A stretch of DNA of 39,574 bases from the NCBI GenBank assembly GCA_015062045.1, contig SUVJ01000015.1, forward strand, positions 1 to 39,574, written 5' to 3'. Under the pieces are notes generated by a model, which worked only from the letters and a program-made list of their open reading frames with translations, made no database searches and was not told the DNA's origin. Of the stretch, positions 31,667 through 38,556 are shown in pieces. The stretch is from Akkermansiaceae bacterium. GTDB lineage: Bacteria > Verrucomicrobiota > Verrucomicrobiia > Verrucomicrobiales > Akkermansiaceae. Position 1 is the first letter of the stretch. Each line of letters starts with the position of its first letter. The position numbers and the translations under genes were made by a program.

Positions 31667-33073
31667 TTATAGCGGGAAGGGGGGCACCTGCCAGCCGCCG
31701 GGGGTAGCCTTGAGATTTCTGAAAATAATTTTAGCTTTACCCGGCAGTTTGTGTTCTGCGTGCTCCAAGTAGTATTGGGATTTTGAAGCTTGGTTTTCTG
31801 CATCGAACATGAGAGCCAAATAAATGAGAGCCACGGGGTCTTTGTGGGCAGCGGCATCCTCAAAATGCATGGTGGCTGTATTGATGTTTTTGGTAACCCC
31901 TAAGCCTTTGAAATAGGCATAGCCCAGCAAAGATTTTGCGTGAGCATATTGGCGAGAGGCCGTTTTAATGAGCATTAAGCCGGTTTGGAGGTCTTGTTGA
32001 GTGCCTATGCCGTTGAGCATCATTTGCCCCTGCGCGGCAAGGAGTGCCGGGGCCCCGGAGAGCATGGCGCCAATGGTGGCATGGCGGTATGCCTTGTTGT
32101 AATCTTTGCTTTGCCCGTGTTTGCCCTCATAATAAATGCGGGCAAGTTCGGCTCGGGCGTCAATTTGCCCCATGATGGAGGCCATTTTGAGCATAATGAC
32201 ACCGGCTTGCGGGTTGAGCACGGGGCCTACATTGATTTCCAACGTGGGCGGGGGGGCTATCATGTACATGGCCATGCGGTACATGGCATCCGGGTTGCGA
32301 AACCTGACCGCAGATGTGAGTTGCTGATAGCTTTTGGCTATATCCACCTGCTTTGTCAGCTCAGACAGCTCGTAGTATGCTCTGCCGTTACCTTTGAGTG
32401 CCGCTTGATTCAACAGTTGCAGAATGGCTTTATTCTCCTTGGCCAAAATGCTCATGTGCTGGAGGATGTAATGATTCCCTCTTTTGATTTCTGTTTGAAT
32501 CTCAGGGCGCTGCAGGTCCTCATACGTCTTCATGCGCTCCGTTTGCAACAACCAGGCGAATCTGGCCTCAAAACTACCGCCGCTGCATGCTTGTATCAGC
32601 AACTTCTCCGCCGCAGATTCGTTTTTGAATACGCCTATGCCCTCTTTGAGGCACCTGCTGTATTCTACCATTGCCGGTACATACTTGGCATCGGATGCTT
32701 TTTTTATCCTTGTTACCGCAGTGCGAACCTCGGGGGCGCGGTATTTCTCTTTCGGCAACATTATCAGGTGCTTTTGCGCCATAAAGAGCATGGCGGCGGG
32801 TTCCCCTTCATCTGCGGCGCGTTGCATCCATGGTTCTATGCTGAACTCATCATTCGTTGCCTTGAGTATGGTGAACAGAGCCGGGCTCAAATCAAAGCTA
32901 TTTTTTTTTGTAAGCCCTTGAAGCTGTTGTTTGAATTGTTTGTAATGCGTTTCATGCGCTGCCGGAAATGCCTGTTGCGTAGCAGGGGCTTTTTTTGCAG
33001 GTGCTGCATGGGTGGCAGGCGTGCACAGCATGCCTGCTGCGATAAGTGCAGAGAATAGATGTATTGCTTGCAT
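31667..33073 (-). CDS. Secreted Sel1-repeat protein (tandem paralogue)
   Basis: A 468-residue exported protein. A signal peptide covers about 1-23 (ending ATHAAPA). The N-terminal part (YKQFKQQL, NSFDLSPALF, ATNDEFSIEPWM) matches the product of the upstream gene almost motif for motif. Sel1-type repeats follow through most of the chain, recognisable by AxxLxxIYYEGKHGQSKDYNKAYRHA-like units (given in part: YYEGKHGQSKDYNKAY). It ends in a conserved GWQVPPFPL, similar to GWHLTPFDI in the paralogue. The role is probably a periplasmic protein-interaction scaffold. It begins 26 nt after the paralogue stop. Confidence 0.88.
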   Translation of the reverse strand: MQAIHLFSALIAAGMLCTPATHAAPAKKAPATQQAFPAAHETHYKQFKQQLQGLTKKNSFDLSPALFTILKATNDEFSIEPWMQRAADEGEPAAMLFMAQKHLIMLPKEKYRAPEVRTAVTRIKKASDAKYVPAMVEYSRCLKEGIGVFKNESAAEKLLIQACSGGSFEARFAWLLQTERMKTYEDLQRPEIQTEIKRGNHYILQHMSILAKENKAILQLLNQAALKGNGRAYYELSELTKQVDIAKSYQQLTSAVRFRNPDAMYRMAMYMIAPPPTLEINVGPVLNPQAGVIMLKMASIMGQIDARAELARIYYEGKHGQSKDYNKAYRHATIGAMLSGAPALLAAQGQMMLNGIGTQQDLQTGLMLIKTASRQYAHAKSLLGYAYFKGLGVTKNINTATMHFEDAAAHKDPVALIYLALMFDAENQASKSQYYLEHAEHKLPGKAKIIFRNLKATPGGWQVPPFPL

Positions 33074-33099
33074 GTTGATTTTGAGGGTAGTTGTAAAAA

Positions 33100-34515
33100 T
33101 TACATATTGATATCAAACGGAGTCAGGTGCCAGCCGTTATACTTATTCTTGTATTGGTCAAAAACTTGTTGAGCATATTCTCCTAAGGCTCGTTTGGCGT
33201 GCCCCATGTAGTATTCTACTTTTTGGGGATTTTTATCCAAGCCGGCCCCACCTTCATCATACATAAGCGCAATGTAAACAAAGCAAACATCCAGCCTGCG
33301 GCGATCCGTGGCTAAGCTCTCCAACAAAAAAACGGCTTCTTTGCCATTGGGTTCAACACCAATCCCGCGAAAATGAAGGTATGCTTGCATGGCAACAGCG
33401 TGTGGGTACTTTTGCCGTGCTGCCAAATTAATGAGCTGCAGCCCTTTGGCGGCATCTTTTTTGACCCCGTACCCGTTAACCAACATGAATCCCTGCGCCG
33501 CCAGGAACCCGACATCCGGTCTGGCGGATGCCCCGGCTTCAATGTGTTTGTATGCTTTGTCTATGTCTTTTTCTACACCGCAAATGCCGTTGTAATACAG
33601 GTGTGCAAGCATGGCATTTGCTGTAGTATTACCCATGCAGGCAGCGGTTTTGAGCAGGTATACCCCGGCTGCTTCATCCTGCTGTAATCCCAATGCCTCT
33701 GCAATATCTTTGTTCGGGGAAATAAGGTATTCTCCCAAAGTGGAGAGTGCCATAATGTTGTGGTGCGCAGCTGCGGCTTTGAGGTAATGGTAACTTGCGC
33801 GTATATCCAAGCGTGACAAGTGGGTGGATAGCTCATACATGGCACTGTGGTTACCCATGCGTGCAGCCTCGGTTAACATGTTGAGCATGTAAAAGTCGTT
33901 GGGGGCTTTGCCGCTCAGGTAATATAGCACATGGTGGTTGCCTCTGGCAATTTCATTTTTTACCTCCGGGCGGTCCTTATCCTCATATTTTTCAAGCCTG
34001 CCGGACTGTAATAGCCAAGAAAATCGGGTCTCAAAGTTGCCGCTGCGGCAGGCCTCCATCAACAGGCGGTCTGCCCCTGCCGTGTTTTTGATAACGCCCA
34101 CGCCATGGCGCATGTAGGTACTGTAATCTACCATGGCCGGGGCATACTTTTTGTCTGCCGCCTTTTTGACAAGCGCAACGGCCTCCTTAACCTTTTTGTC
34201 GCGCTTCATGTTGTCCGGCACATAAAATAAGTGCTTAGACCCCACGTAATTGAGTGCCACGGGGTTGTTCTCTTTTGCGGCTTGTGCCATCCACTCTTCA
34301 ATGCAAAACTCATCATTAGTGGCGTTGAGCGCAATAATAACGGCCGGGGCGGGGTCAAAACTGTTGTTGGATGCCAGCTCATCCAGCTTGGCCTTGAACT
34401 GCTTATATGCTGCTTGATGATGCTGTGGGGCTGAGGATTCGGGCGCGGATGTTTGCGCAAATGAGGCTGTTGCAACGGCTGCTATGAGCGGAAAAATGAG
34501 GGAAGATAACTTCAT
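33100..34515 (-). CDS. Secreted Sel1-repeat protein (tandem paralogue)
   Basis: A 471-residue exported protein. A signal peptide covers about 1-20 (ending ASFAQ). The N-terminal block (YKQFKAKL, NSFDPAPAVI, ATNDEFCIEEWM) is shared with the downstream paralogue. Sel1-type repeats continue to about residue 420, for example YYNGICGVEKDIDKAYKHIE and GYGVKKDAAKGLQLI. The two genes are a tandem duplication and form one transcription unit led by this one. Partner proteins are unknown. Confidence 0.88.
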   Translation of the reverse strand: MKLSSLIFPLIAAVATASFAQTSAPESSAPQHHQAAYKQFKAKLDELASNNSFDPAPAVIIALNATNDEFCIEEWMAQAAKENNPVALNYVGSKHLFYVPDNMKRDKKVKEAVALVKKAADKKYAPAMVDYSTYMRHGVGVIKNTAGADRLLMEACRSGNFETRFSWLLQSGRLEKYEDKDRPEVKNEIARGNHHVLYYLSGKAPNDFYMLNMLTEAARMGNHSAMYELSTHLSRLDIRASYHYLKAAAAHHNIMALSTLGEYLISPNKDIAEALGLQQDEAAGVYLLKTAACMGNTTANAMLAHLYYNGICGVEKDIDKAYKHIEAGASARPDVGFLAAQGFMLVNGYGVKKDAAKGLQLINLAARQKYPHAVAMQAYLHFRGIGVEPNGKEAVFLLESLATDRRRLDVCFVYIALMYDEGGAGLDKNPQKVEYYMGHAKRALGEYAQQVFDQYKNKYNGWHLTPFDINM

Positions 34516-34545
34516 GGCCGAATTCTCTGTGTGATGTTCGGTAGC

Positions 34546-34574
34546 ATTTTATGCTCTATCTTTTCTGCTTGCAA
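34546..34574 (-). promoter_or_regulatory. Promoter of the Sel1 pair
   Basis: Minus strand: -35 TTGCAA (34574-34569), 17-nt spacer, -10 TAAAAT (34551-34546), 30 nt to the ATG at 34515. The short leader has no Shine-Dalgarno motif. Confidence 0.55.
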
Positions 34575-34591
34575 GCTCAAAATATGTCTTG

Positions 34592-35683
34592 TTACATGAT
34601 GAGCCCTGTGGCAATTTCATCTGCCAGTAATCGCCCTTTGAGGGTGAGTTGTAATTTGCCGTCCGCCGTGCGTATGGCCAGTTGCTCTGCCTCCAGCATG
34701 CTAATGAAGTCCGCATCCTGCTCACGTATCAGGTGAGGGGGCAAGCCTTCATCCGTACGCAGTTGCAGCCCCAAAAGCTCTGCACGGCGCGCTTGCGGGC
34801 TGAGTTGCTCTGTCTCTGCTTCACTCAGTTGCCCCATGCTCAGGGCTGCAATGTAAGTTGCTGTGTTTTCTGTGTTTCGGTAGCGGGTGTTGTTGACAGT
34901 GCCGCAAGCCCCCGGCCCCAGCCCATAGTAATCCTCCCCCCGCCAACAGGCCAGGTTGTGGTGAGATACCGCACCCCCACGGGCAAAGTTAGAGATCTCG
35001 TAGTGGCGGTAGCCGTGGCTTGTTAACAGCTCATCTGCCATGGTAAACATGGCTACATCCGTCTCTTCATCCCCGGCATCTGCACCGTATGCTTCAAAAA
35101 ATGCCGTATCTTCCTCGTAGGTAAGGTTATAGGTGGATATGTGGTCCGGCTGCAGTGCCAGTGCCTCCAGCAGGGTGTGTTGCCATTGTGCAAGCGTTTG
35201 CCCGGGCAGGGAGAACATGAGGTCCACGTTTACCTGCGGCATGCCTGCCTCCCGGAGCATGCGCACGCTTTGCGCAATTTGCTGCGGGCTGTGTTCTCTG
35301 CCCAGCAGTTGCAAAAGCTCCGGCTCAAAACTTTGGGCTCCTAATGATACACGGTTAATCCCTAATTGTACCCATTGCTCCACCTTGGCCGGGGTAAAGG
35401 TGGCGGGATTGGTCTCGAAACTCCATTCTTGCACCCCGGTGAAATCAATGTGCTCCTTTAACCCCTCTACCAGTGTGTTCAGGTGCGTAGGGGAGAGCAT
35501 GCTGGGGGTGCCGCCCCCAAAGTATATGGTGTGTGGCCGATACCCCTGCGGTAACCTCAACTTGGCCTCCCTTATCACGCTGCGTACATATCCCCGTATA
35601 TCCGTGTTACCCAACCTGTGCTTGTAAAAGGCACAATACGGGCATATCTTGTTACAAAACGGTACATGTATATACAGGTGCAT
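34592..35683 (-). CDS. hemW: HemW-like radical SAM heme chaperone
   Basis: A 363-residue radical SAM protein of the HemN/HemW group. The N-terminus MHLYIHVPFCNKICPYCAF has C-x3-C-x2-C, followed by IYFGGGTPSML near residue 55, FETNPATFT, and RVSLGAQSFEPELLQLLGR. It lacks the N-terminal extension of true HemN (about 50 residues) and has the HemW length, so a heme-delivery role is more likely than coproporphyrinogen dehydrogenation. The start at 35683 lies just after the nagB terminator, with a -10-like TAGAAT 9 nt upstream. Confidence 0.9.
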   Translation of the reverse strand: MHLYIHVPFCNKICPYCAFYKHRLGNTDIRGYVRSVIREAKLRLPQGYRPHTIYFGGGTPSMLSPTHLNTLVEGLKEHIDFTGVQEWSFETNPATFTPAKVEQWVQLGINRVSLGAQSFEPELLQLLGREHSPQQIAQSVRMLREAGMPQVNVDLMFSLPGQTLAQWQHTLLEALALQPDHISTYNLTYEEDTAFFEAYGADAGDEETDVAMFTMADELLTSHGYRHYEISNFARGGAVSHHNLACWRGEDYYGLGPGACGTVNNTRYRNTENTATYIAALSMGQLSEAETEQLSPQARRAELLGLQLRTDEGLPPHLIREQDADFISMLEAEQLAIRTADGKLQLTLKGRLLADEIATGLIM

Positions 35684-35701
35684 GTTCGCGGAATTCTAAA
35701 A

Positions 35702-35728
35702 CGGGAGCCGGTTTTCAGCCGGCTCCCG
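35702..35728 (-). terminator. Intrinsic terminator of nagB
   Basis: A 10-bp GC-rich stem (35702-35711 with 35719-35728), loop of 7, followed on the minus strand by TTTT. The hemW ATG is only 18 nt beyond it. Confidence 0.88.
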
Positions 35729-35766
35729 GTAAGAAGTTTTATCTGTTGGTTGACAGCGGTAGAGCT

Positions 35767-36510
35767 TTACAGCTCAGAGCCGGCTGCCTTGTCCAGGAAG
35801 TACTTGGCATCCGGGTGCTTTTGCAGGTAAGAGGCAGCAACATCTGCCGTTACGGGACCATTGATGGCCTTGTTGACGATGGAGGCCTTCTTCTCACCCC
35901 AAGCCATCAGGCGCAGTTTCTTGGCATCCATGATGGTGGCTACACCCATGGTGATGGCATAGCAGGGTACATTCTCAAAGCCGCCGAATGCGGGGGCGGC
36001 ATCGGTCTTGGTCAGGTCGTCCAAATGTACCTGGCGGGTGCGGGTGGTGTCGTCGGAGCCCGGCTCGTTGAAGCCGATGTGACCCGTGCGGCCGATACCC
36101 AGAATCTGCAGGTCCAGACCACCGCAAGCCTTAATCTTGTCCTCGTATGCCTGGCAGTGTGCGGCAATGTCCTCCTGGGCAACCGTGCCACTGGGCAGGT
36201 TGATGTTCTCTGCGGGAATATCAATGTGGTTGAACAGGTTGGTGTGCATGAAGTACCAGTAGGACTCCACGTGCTCACGGGGCAGGCCGTAGTACTCGTC
36301 CAGGTTGAAGGTGGTCACGTTCTTGAAGGAAAGCCCCTCCTCCTTGTGCAGACGAATCAGCTCTGCATAGAAGCCCAGGGGAGACGCACCGGTGGCCAAA
36401 CCGAGCACAACACCCTTGCCCTCTGCTGCGCGGCTGCGGATGAGCTCTGCTACCTCAGCTGCCAAGGTCTTGACAGCTTCCTGCTGTGTTTCGAAAACTT
36501 CGTAAGTCAT
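35767..36510 (-). CDS. nagB: Glucosamine-6-phosphate deaminase
   Basis: A 247-residue NagB, converting glucosamine-6-phosphate to fructose-6-phosphate and ammonia in the cytoplasm. Motifs are LGLATGASPLGFY near residue 38, TTFNLDEYYGLP near 68 (catalytic Asp), GIGRTGHIGFNEPGSD near 130 (catalytic His region) and KAINGPVTADVAASYLQ at the end. The length is at the short end of the family, without the allosteric C-terminal extension of E. coli NagB. It would feed amino sugars from mucin or chitin into glycolysis, in line with the sulfatase elsewhere. Single gene with its own promoter and terminator. Confidence 0.95.
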   Translation of the reverse strand: MTYEVFETQQEAVKTLAAEVAELIRSRAAEGKGVVLGLATGASPLGFYAELIRLHKEEGLSFKNVTTFNLDEYYGLPREHVESYWYFMHTNLFNHIDIPAENINLPSGTVAQEDIAAHCQAYEDKIKACGGLDLQILGIGRTGHIGFNEPGSDDTTRTRQVHLDDLTKTDAAPAFGGFENVPCYAITMGVATIMDAKKLRLMAWGEKKASIVNKAINGPVTADVAASYLQKHPDAKYFLDKAAGSEL

Positions 36511-36519
36511 GGTGACCTT

Positions 36520-36547
36520 ATTCTATACTATACCCCCGTAAAATCAA
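36520..36547 (-). promoter_or_regulatory. Leaderless-type promoter of nagB
   Basis: Minus strand: -35 TTGATT (36547-36542), 16-nt spacer, -10 TAGAAT (36525-36520), 9 nt to the ATG at 36510. Confidence 0.6.
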
Positions 36548-36596
36548 TCCTAAAATTACCAAAAAGAAAAAAATTAAGAAATTTTGAAAATTTTGC

Positions 36597-36625
36597 TTGC
36601 AATATCCGTTTGAACATGGTAAGCT
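36597..36625 (+). promoter_or_regulatory. Promoter of the tRNA cluster
   Basis: -35 TTGCAA (36597-36602), 17-nt spacer, -10 TAAGCT (36620-36625), 20 nt upstream of tRNA-Thr. The next segment to 36644 is GC-rich. Confidence 0.5.
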
Positions 36626-36644
36626 GCCCCCGCACACAGCACCT

Positions 36645-36716
36645 GCCGCTGTAGCTCAGGGGTAGAGCAACGCATTCGTAATGCGTGGGTCGTCAGTTCA
36701 AATCTGACCAGCGGCT
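36645..36716 (+). tRNA. tRNA-Thr (CGT anticodon)
   Basis: A 72-nt cloverleaf. The acceptor stem GCCGCTG (36645-36651) pairs with CAGCGGC (36709-36715). The anticodon stem ACGCA/TGCGT has the 7-nt loop TTCGTAA, anticodon CGT at 36677-36679, decoding ACG. The T arm is GTCAG-TTCAAAT-CTGAC. No CCA is encoded. Confidence 0.96.
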
Positions 36717-36761
36717 GCCTCTCTGAGGTTACAACAAGGTGTGAGTGCCCTCAGACATTGT

Positions 36762-36837
36762 GCCTCCTTAGCTCAGTCGGTAGAGCAGCTGACTCTTAAT
36801 CAGTTTGTCCGCGGTTCGAGCCCGCGAGGGGGTACCA
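36762..36837 (+). tRNA. tRNA-Lys (CTT anticodon), with encoded CCA
   Basis: The acceptor GCCTCCT (36762-36768) pairs with AGGGGGT (36827-36833, with G-T pairs). The anticodon loop is CTCTTAA with CTT at 36795-36797. Discriminator A at 36834 is followed by CCA (36835-36837). Confidence 0.95.
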
Positions 36838-36865
36838 GTCTGCGGGACTACTCCCGTGCAACAAT

Positions 36866-36938
36866 GCCTCCTTAGCTCAGTCGGTAGAGCAGCTGACTCT
36901 TAATCAGTTTGTCCGCGGTTCGAGCCCGCGAGGGGGTA
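36866..36938 (+). tRNA. tRNA-Lys (CTT anticodon), second copy, no CCA
   Basis: The 73-nt body is identical to the copy at 36762-36834. The anticodon CTT is at 36899-36901. After the discriminator A (36938) the sequence is CTC, not CCA, so the two copies differ only in their 3' processing site. A small hairpin (36843-36856) separates the two copies. Confidence 0.95.
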
Positions 36939-36952
36939 CTCCTCAAAATAAG

Positions 36953-36979
36953 GCGAATCACTCTCGTGGTTCGCTTTTT
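36953..36979 (+). terminator. Intrinsic terminator of the tRNA cluster
   Basis: A 9-bp stem with one G-T pair (36953-36961 with 36966-36974), loop TCTC, then TTTTT at 36975-36979. Confidence 0.88.
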
Positions 36980-37020
36980 CTATTGTTCGATTTTACCCCT
37001 TGCTAATAGAGACAAAAAAC

Positions 37021-37047
37021 GGGCTCACAGTTGAAAACCGTGAGCCC
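37021..37047 (-). terminator. Intrinsic terminator of the HU gene
   Basis: An 8-bp stem GGGCTCAC/GTGAGCCC (37021-37028 with 37040-37047), extended by 3 bp beyond a mismatch. On the minus strand it is followed by GTTTTTTG. Confidence 0.85.
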
Positions 37048-37075
37048 TGTTTGATAAGTCGAAAAAATCTACAAC

Positions 37076-37378
37076 TTATTTAACGTTGGCAGCAGCCTCC
37101 TTGAGGGTCTTACCGACCTTGAACTTCACAACGTTGCGGGCAGGGATGGGTACATCCTTACCGGGGTTCTTGGGGTTGCGGCCGATCTTGGCCTTAACCT
37201 CCTTAACAGTGAAGGTACCGAAGTTGCGGAGGACAACGCGATCGCCGTTGCCCAGAGCCTCGGTGATGAGGTCAACTGCCTTCTGGATTACTTCAAGTAC
37301 ATCATTCTGCGTGAGGTCGCTGTTCATCTCTGCGCAGATCTTATTTACAAGCTCTCTTTTAGTGATTGTGTTTGCCAT
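37076..37378 (-). CDS. HU-family DNA-binding protein
   Basis: A 100-residue HU/IHF-family nucleoid protein. The N-terminal helices (TKRELVNKICAEMN) and the DNA-binding arm (NFGTFTVKEVKAKIGRNPKNPGKDVPIPA in part: GRNPKNPGKDVPIPA) are typical; FKVGKTLKEA ends the fold. As a homodimer it bends and compacts DNA. The start at 37378 matches the family. A TACAAT -10 element lies about 40 nt upstream (minus strand), so this gene has a real leader. A terminator follows 28 nt after the stop. Confidence 0.96.
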   Translation of the reverse strand: MANTITKRELVNKICAEMNSDLTQNDVLEVIQKAVDLITEALGNGDRVVLRNFGTFTVKEVKAKIGRNPKNPGKDVPIPARNVVKFKVGKTLKEAAANVK

Positions 37379-37525
37379 ATATGTGGATTCGCTTGGTTTA
37401 AGAAGCTGGCGAGATTGTAGCGCATTTTTTTCTCTTTGGCACGCAAAAAAAGCAACTTACGTGCATTTTTTTGTGTCAACCATGCATTTTGGGGGCTTTA
37501 TGGCTCAAAATTCTGCACTTTTTCA

Positions 37526-37556
37526 TTGACCTGAGCATAAAATCAGTCCATTTTAT
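37526..37556 (+). promoter_or_regulatory. Candidate leaderless-type promoter of rnhC
   Basis: -35 TTGACC (37526-37531), 19-nt spacer, -10 TTTTAT (37551-37556), 6 nt to the ATG at 37563. The spacer is long, so confidence is lower than for the other cases. No Shine-Dalgarno motif before rnhC. Confidence 0.4.
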
Positions 37557-37562
37557 TGCCAC

Positions 37563-38474
37563 ATGGCTTCTCAATATACCATCGATTTAAATGCAGCAGA
37601 TGCTCGCGCTCTAAAAAATAAGTTGCAAACACGCGCCGGTTATGAGCCGTCGGAGCGTGAGTATGCAGAGTTTTGCTTTACCGGCCCCAAAGTAAACGTG
37701 GCATATTATGCCAAGCGTGGCAAATTAGTGGTGCAAGGCAGCGGGGCAGATGAATTTTTGGAGTTTGTGATGCTGATTGACCCGCGCACCGGGGTATCTG
37801 CTGTAAAAAAATCTGCCCATACGGTGGATAAGACTCCGCACTTCGGGGTGGATGAAAGCGGCAAGGGAGACTACTTTGGCCCCCTGGTGATAGCCGGTGT
37901 ATATTCGGATGAGCGTACGGCAGATGCTTTGGTTAAATTGGGATGTAAGGATAGCAAGGCAATACCCGATGATAAAAAAATAGCCGCCATTGCCGCAAAA
38001 ATCATGCAGTTGCCCGGCATTGCGTATGAGGTAGTATGCATAGGCCCCAAGCGTTATAATGAGCTATATGCGGAGTTTGGTAATCTTAACCGCTTGCTGG
38101 CATGGGGGCATGCACGTGTGATAGCCGCCCTGCATGAAAAAGTGCCCTCCTGCGCGCGCGCGCTGAGCGACCAGTTTGCCAATGAGTGGGTGCTTAAAAC
38201 TGCCCTGGGCAAACGCCGTGTACCCGTGCAATTAGAGCAACGCACCAAGGCAGAGAGCGATGTCGCCGTGGCGGCTGCCTCTATTTTGGCGCGTGCACGT
38301 TTTGTGAAATGGATGCAGGACACCGCCGCTGCCGCCGGTTGCGACATGCCTTTGGGCTGCGCAGGCCATGTTACCAAAGCTGCCCGCGCTTTTGTTGCTA
38401 AACACGGGCAGGCGCGCCTGTGCGATGTCGCAAAGCTACACTTCAAAACAACTGCAAAAGTTATGCCGCAATAA
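37563..38474 (+). CDS. rnhC: Ribonuclease HIII
   Basis: A 303-residue RNase HIII, cleaving the RNA strand of RNA-DNA hybrids. The N-terminal TBP-like substrate-binding domain (about 1-90) is present, then the catalytic signature GVDESGKGDYFGPL (D97, E98). KDSKAIPD near residue 142, NLNRLLAWGHARV near 180 and ERRTKAESD-like QRTKAESDVAVAAASILARARF near 235 (given in part: TKAESDVAVAAASILAR) complete the active site. The length is normal. It is divergent from the HU gene and stands alone. Confidence 0.95.
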   Translation: MASQYTIDLNAADARALKNKLQTRAGYEPSEREYAEFCFTGPKVNVAYYAKRGKLVVQGSGADEFLEFVMLIDPRTGVSAVKKSAHTVDKTPHFGVDESGKGDYFGPLVIAGVYSDERTADALVKLGCKDSKAIPDDKKIAAIAAKIMQLPGIAYEVVCIGPKRYNELYAEFGNLNRLLAWGHARVIAALHEKVPSCARALSDQFANEWVLKTALGKRRVPVQLEQRTKAESDVAVAAASILARARFVKWMQDTAAAAGCDMPLGCAGHVTKAARAFVAKHGQARLCDVAKLHFKTTAKVMPQ

Positions 38475-38556
38475 GCCCTTCTTCGTTGGCCTCTCCCTTA
38501 TTGATTATAGATGAAGAATTTGCCGAAGATGCTACTTTGGTATGATTCTTCCTCTT
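38475..38556. other. Short convergent intergenic region
   Basis: 82 nt between the rnhC stop and the stop of the repeat gene. It contains GATGAAGAA and TTCTTCC at a distance but no clear hairpin terminator. Confidence 0.4.
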
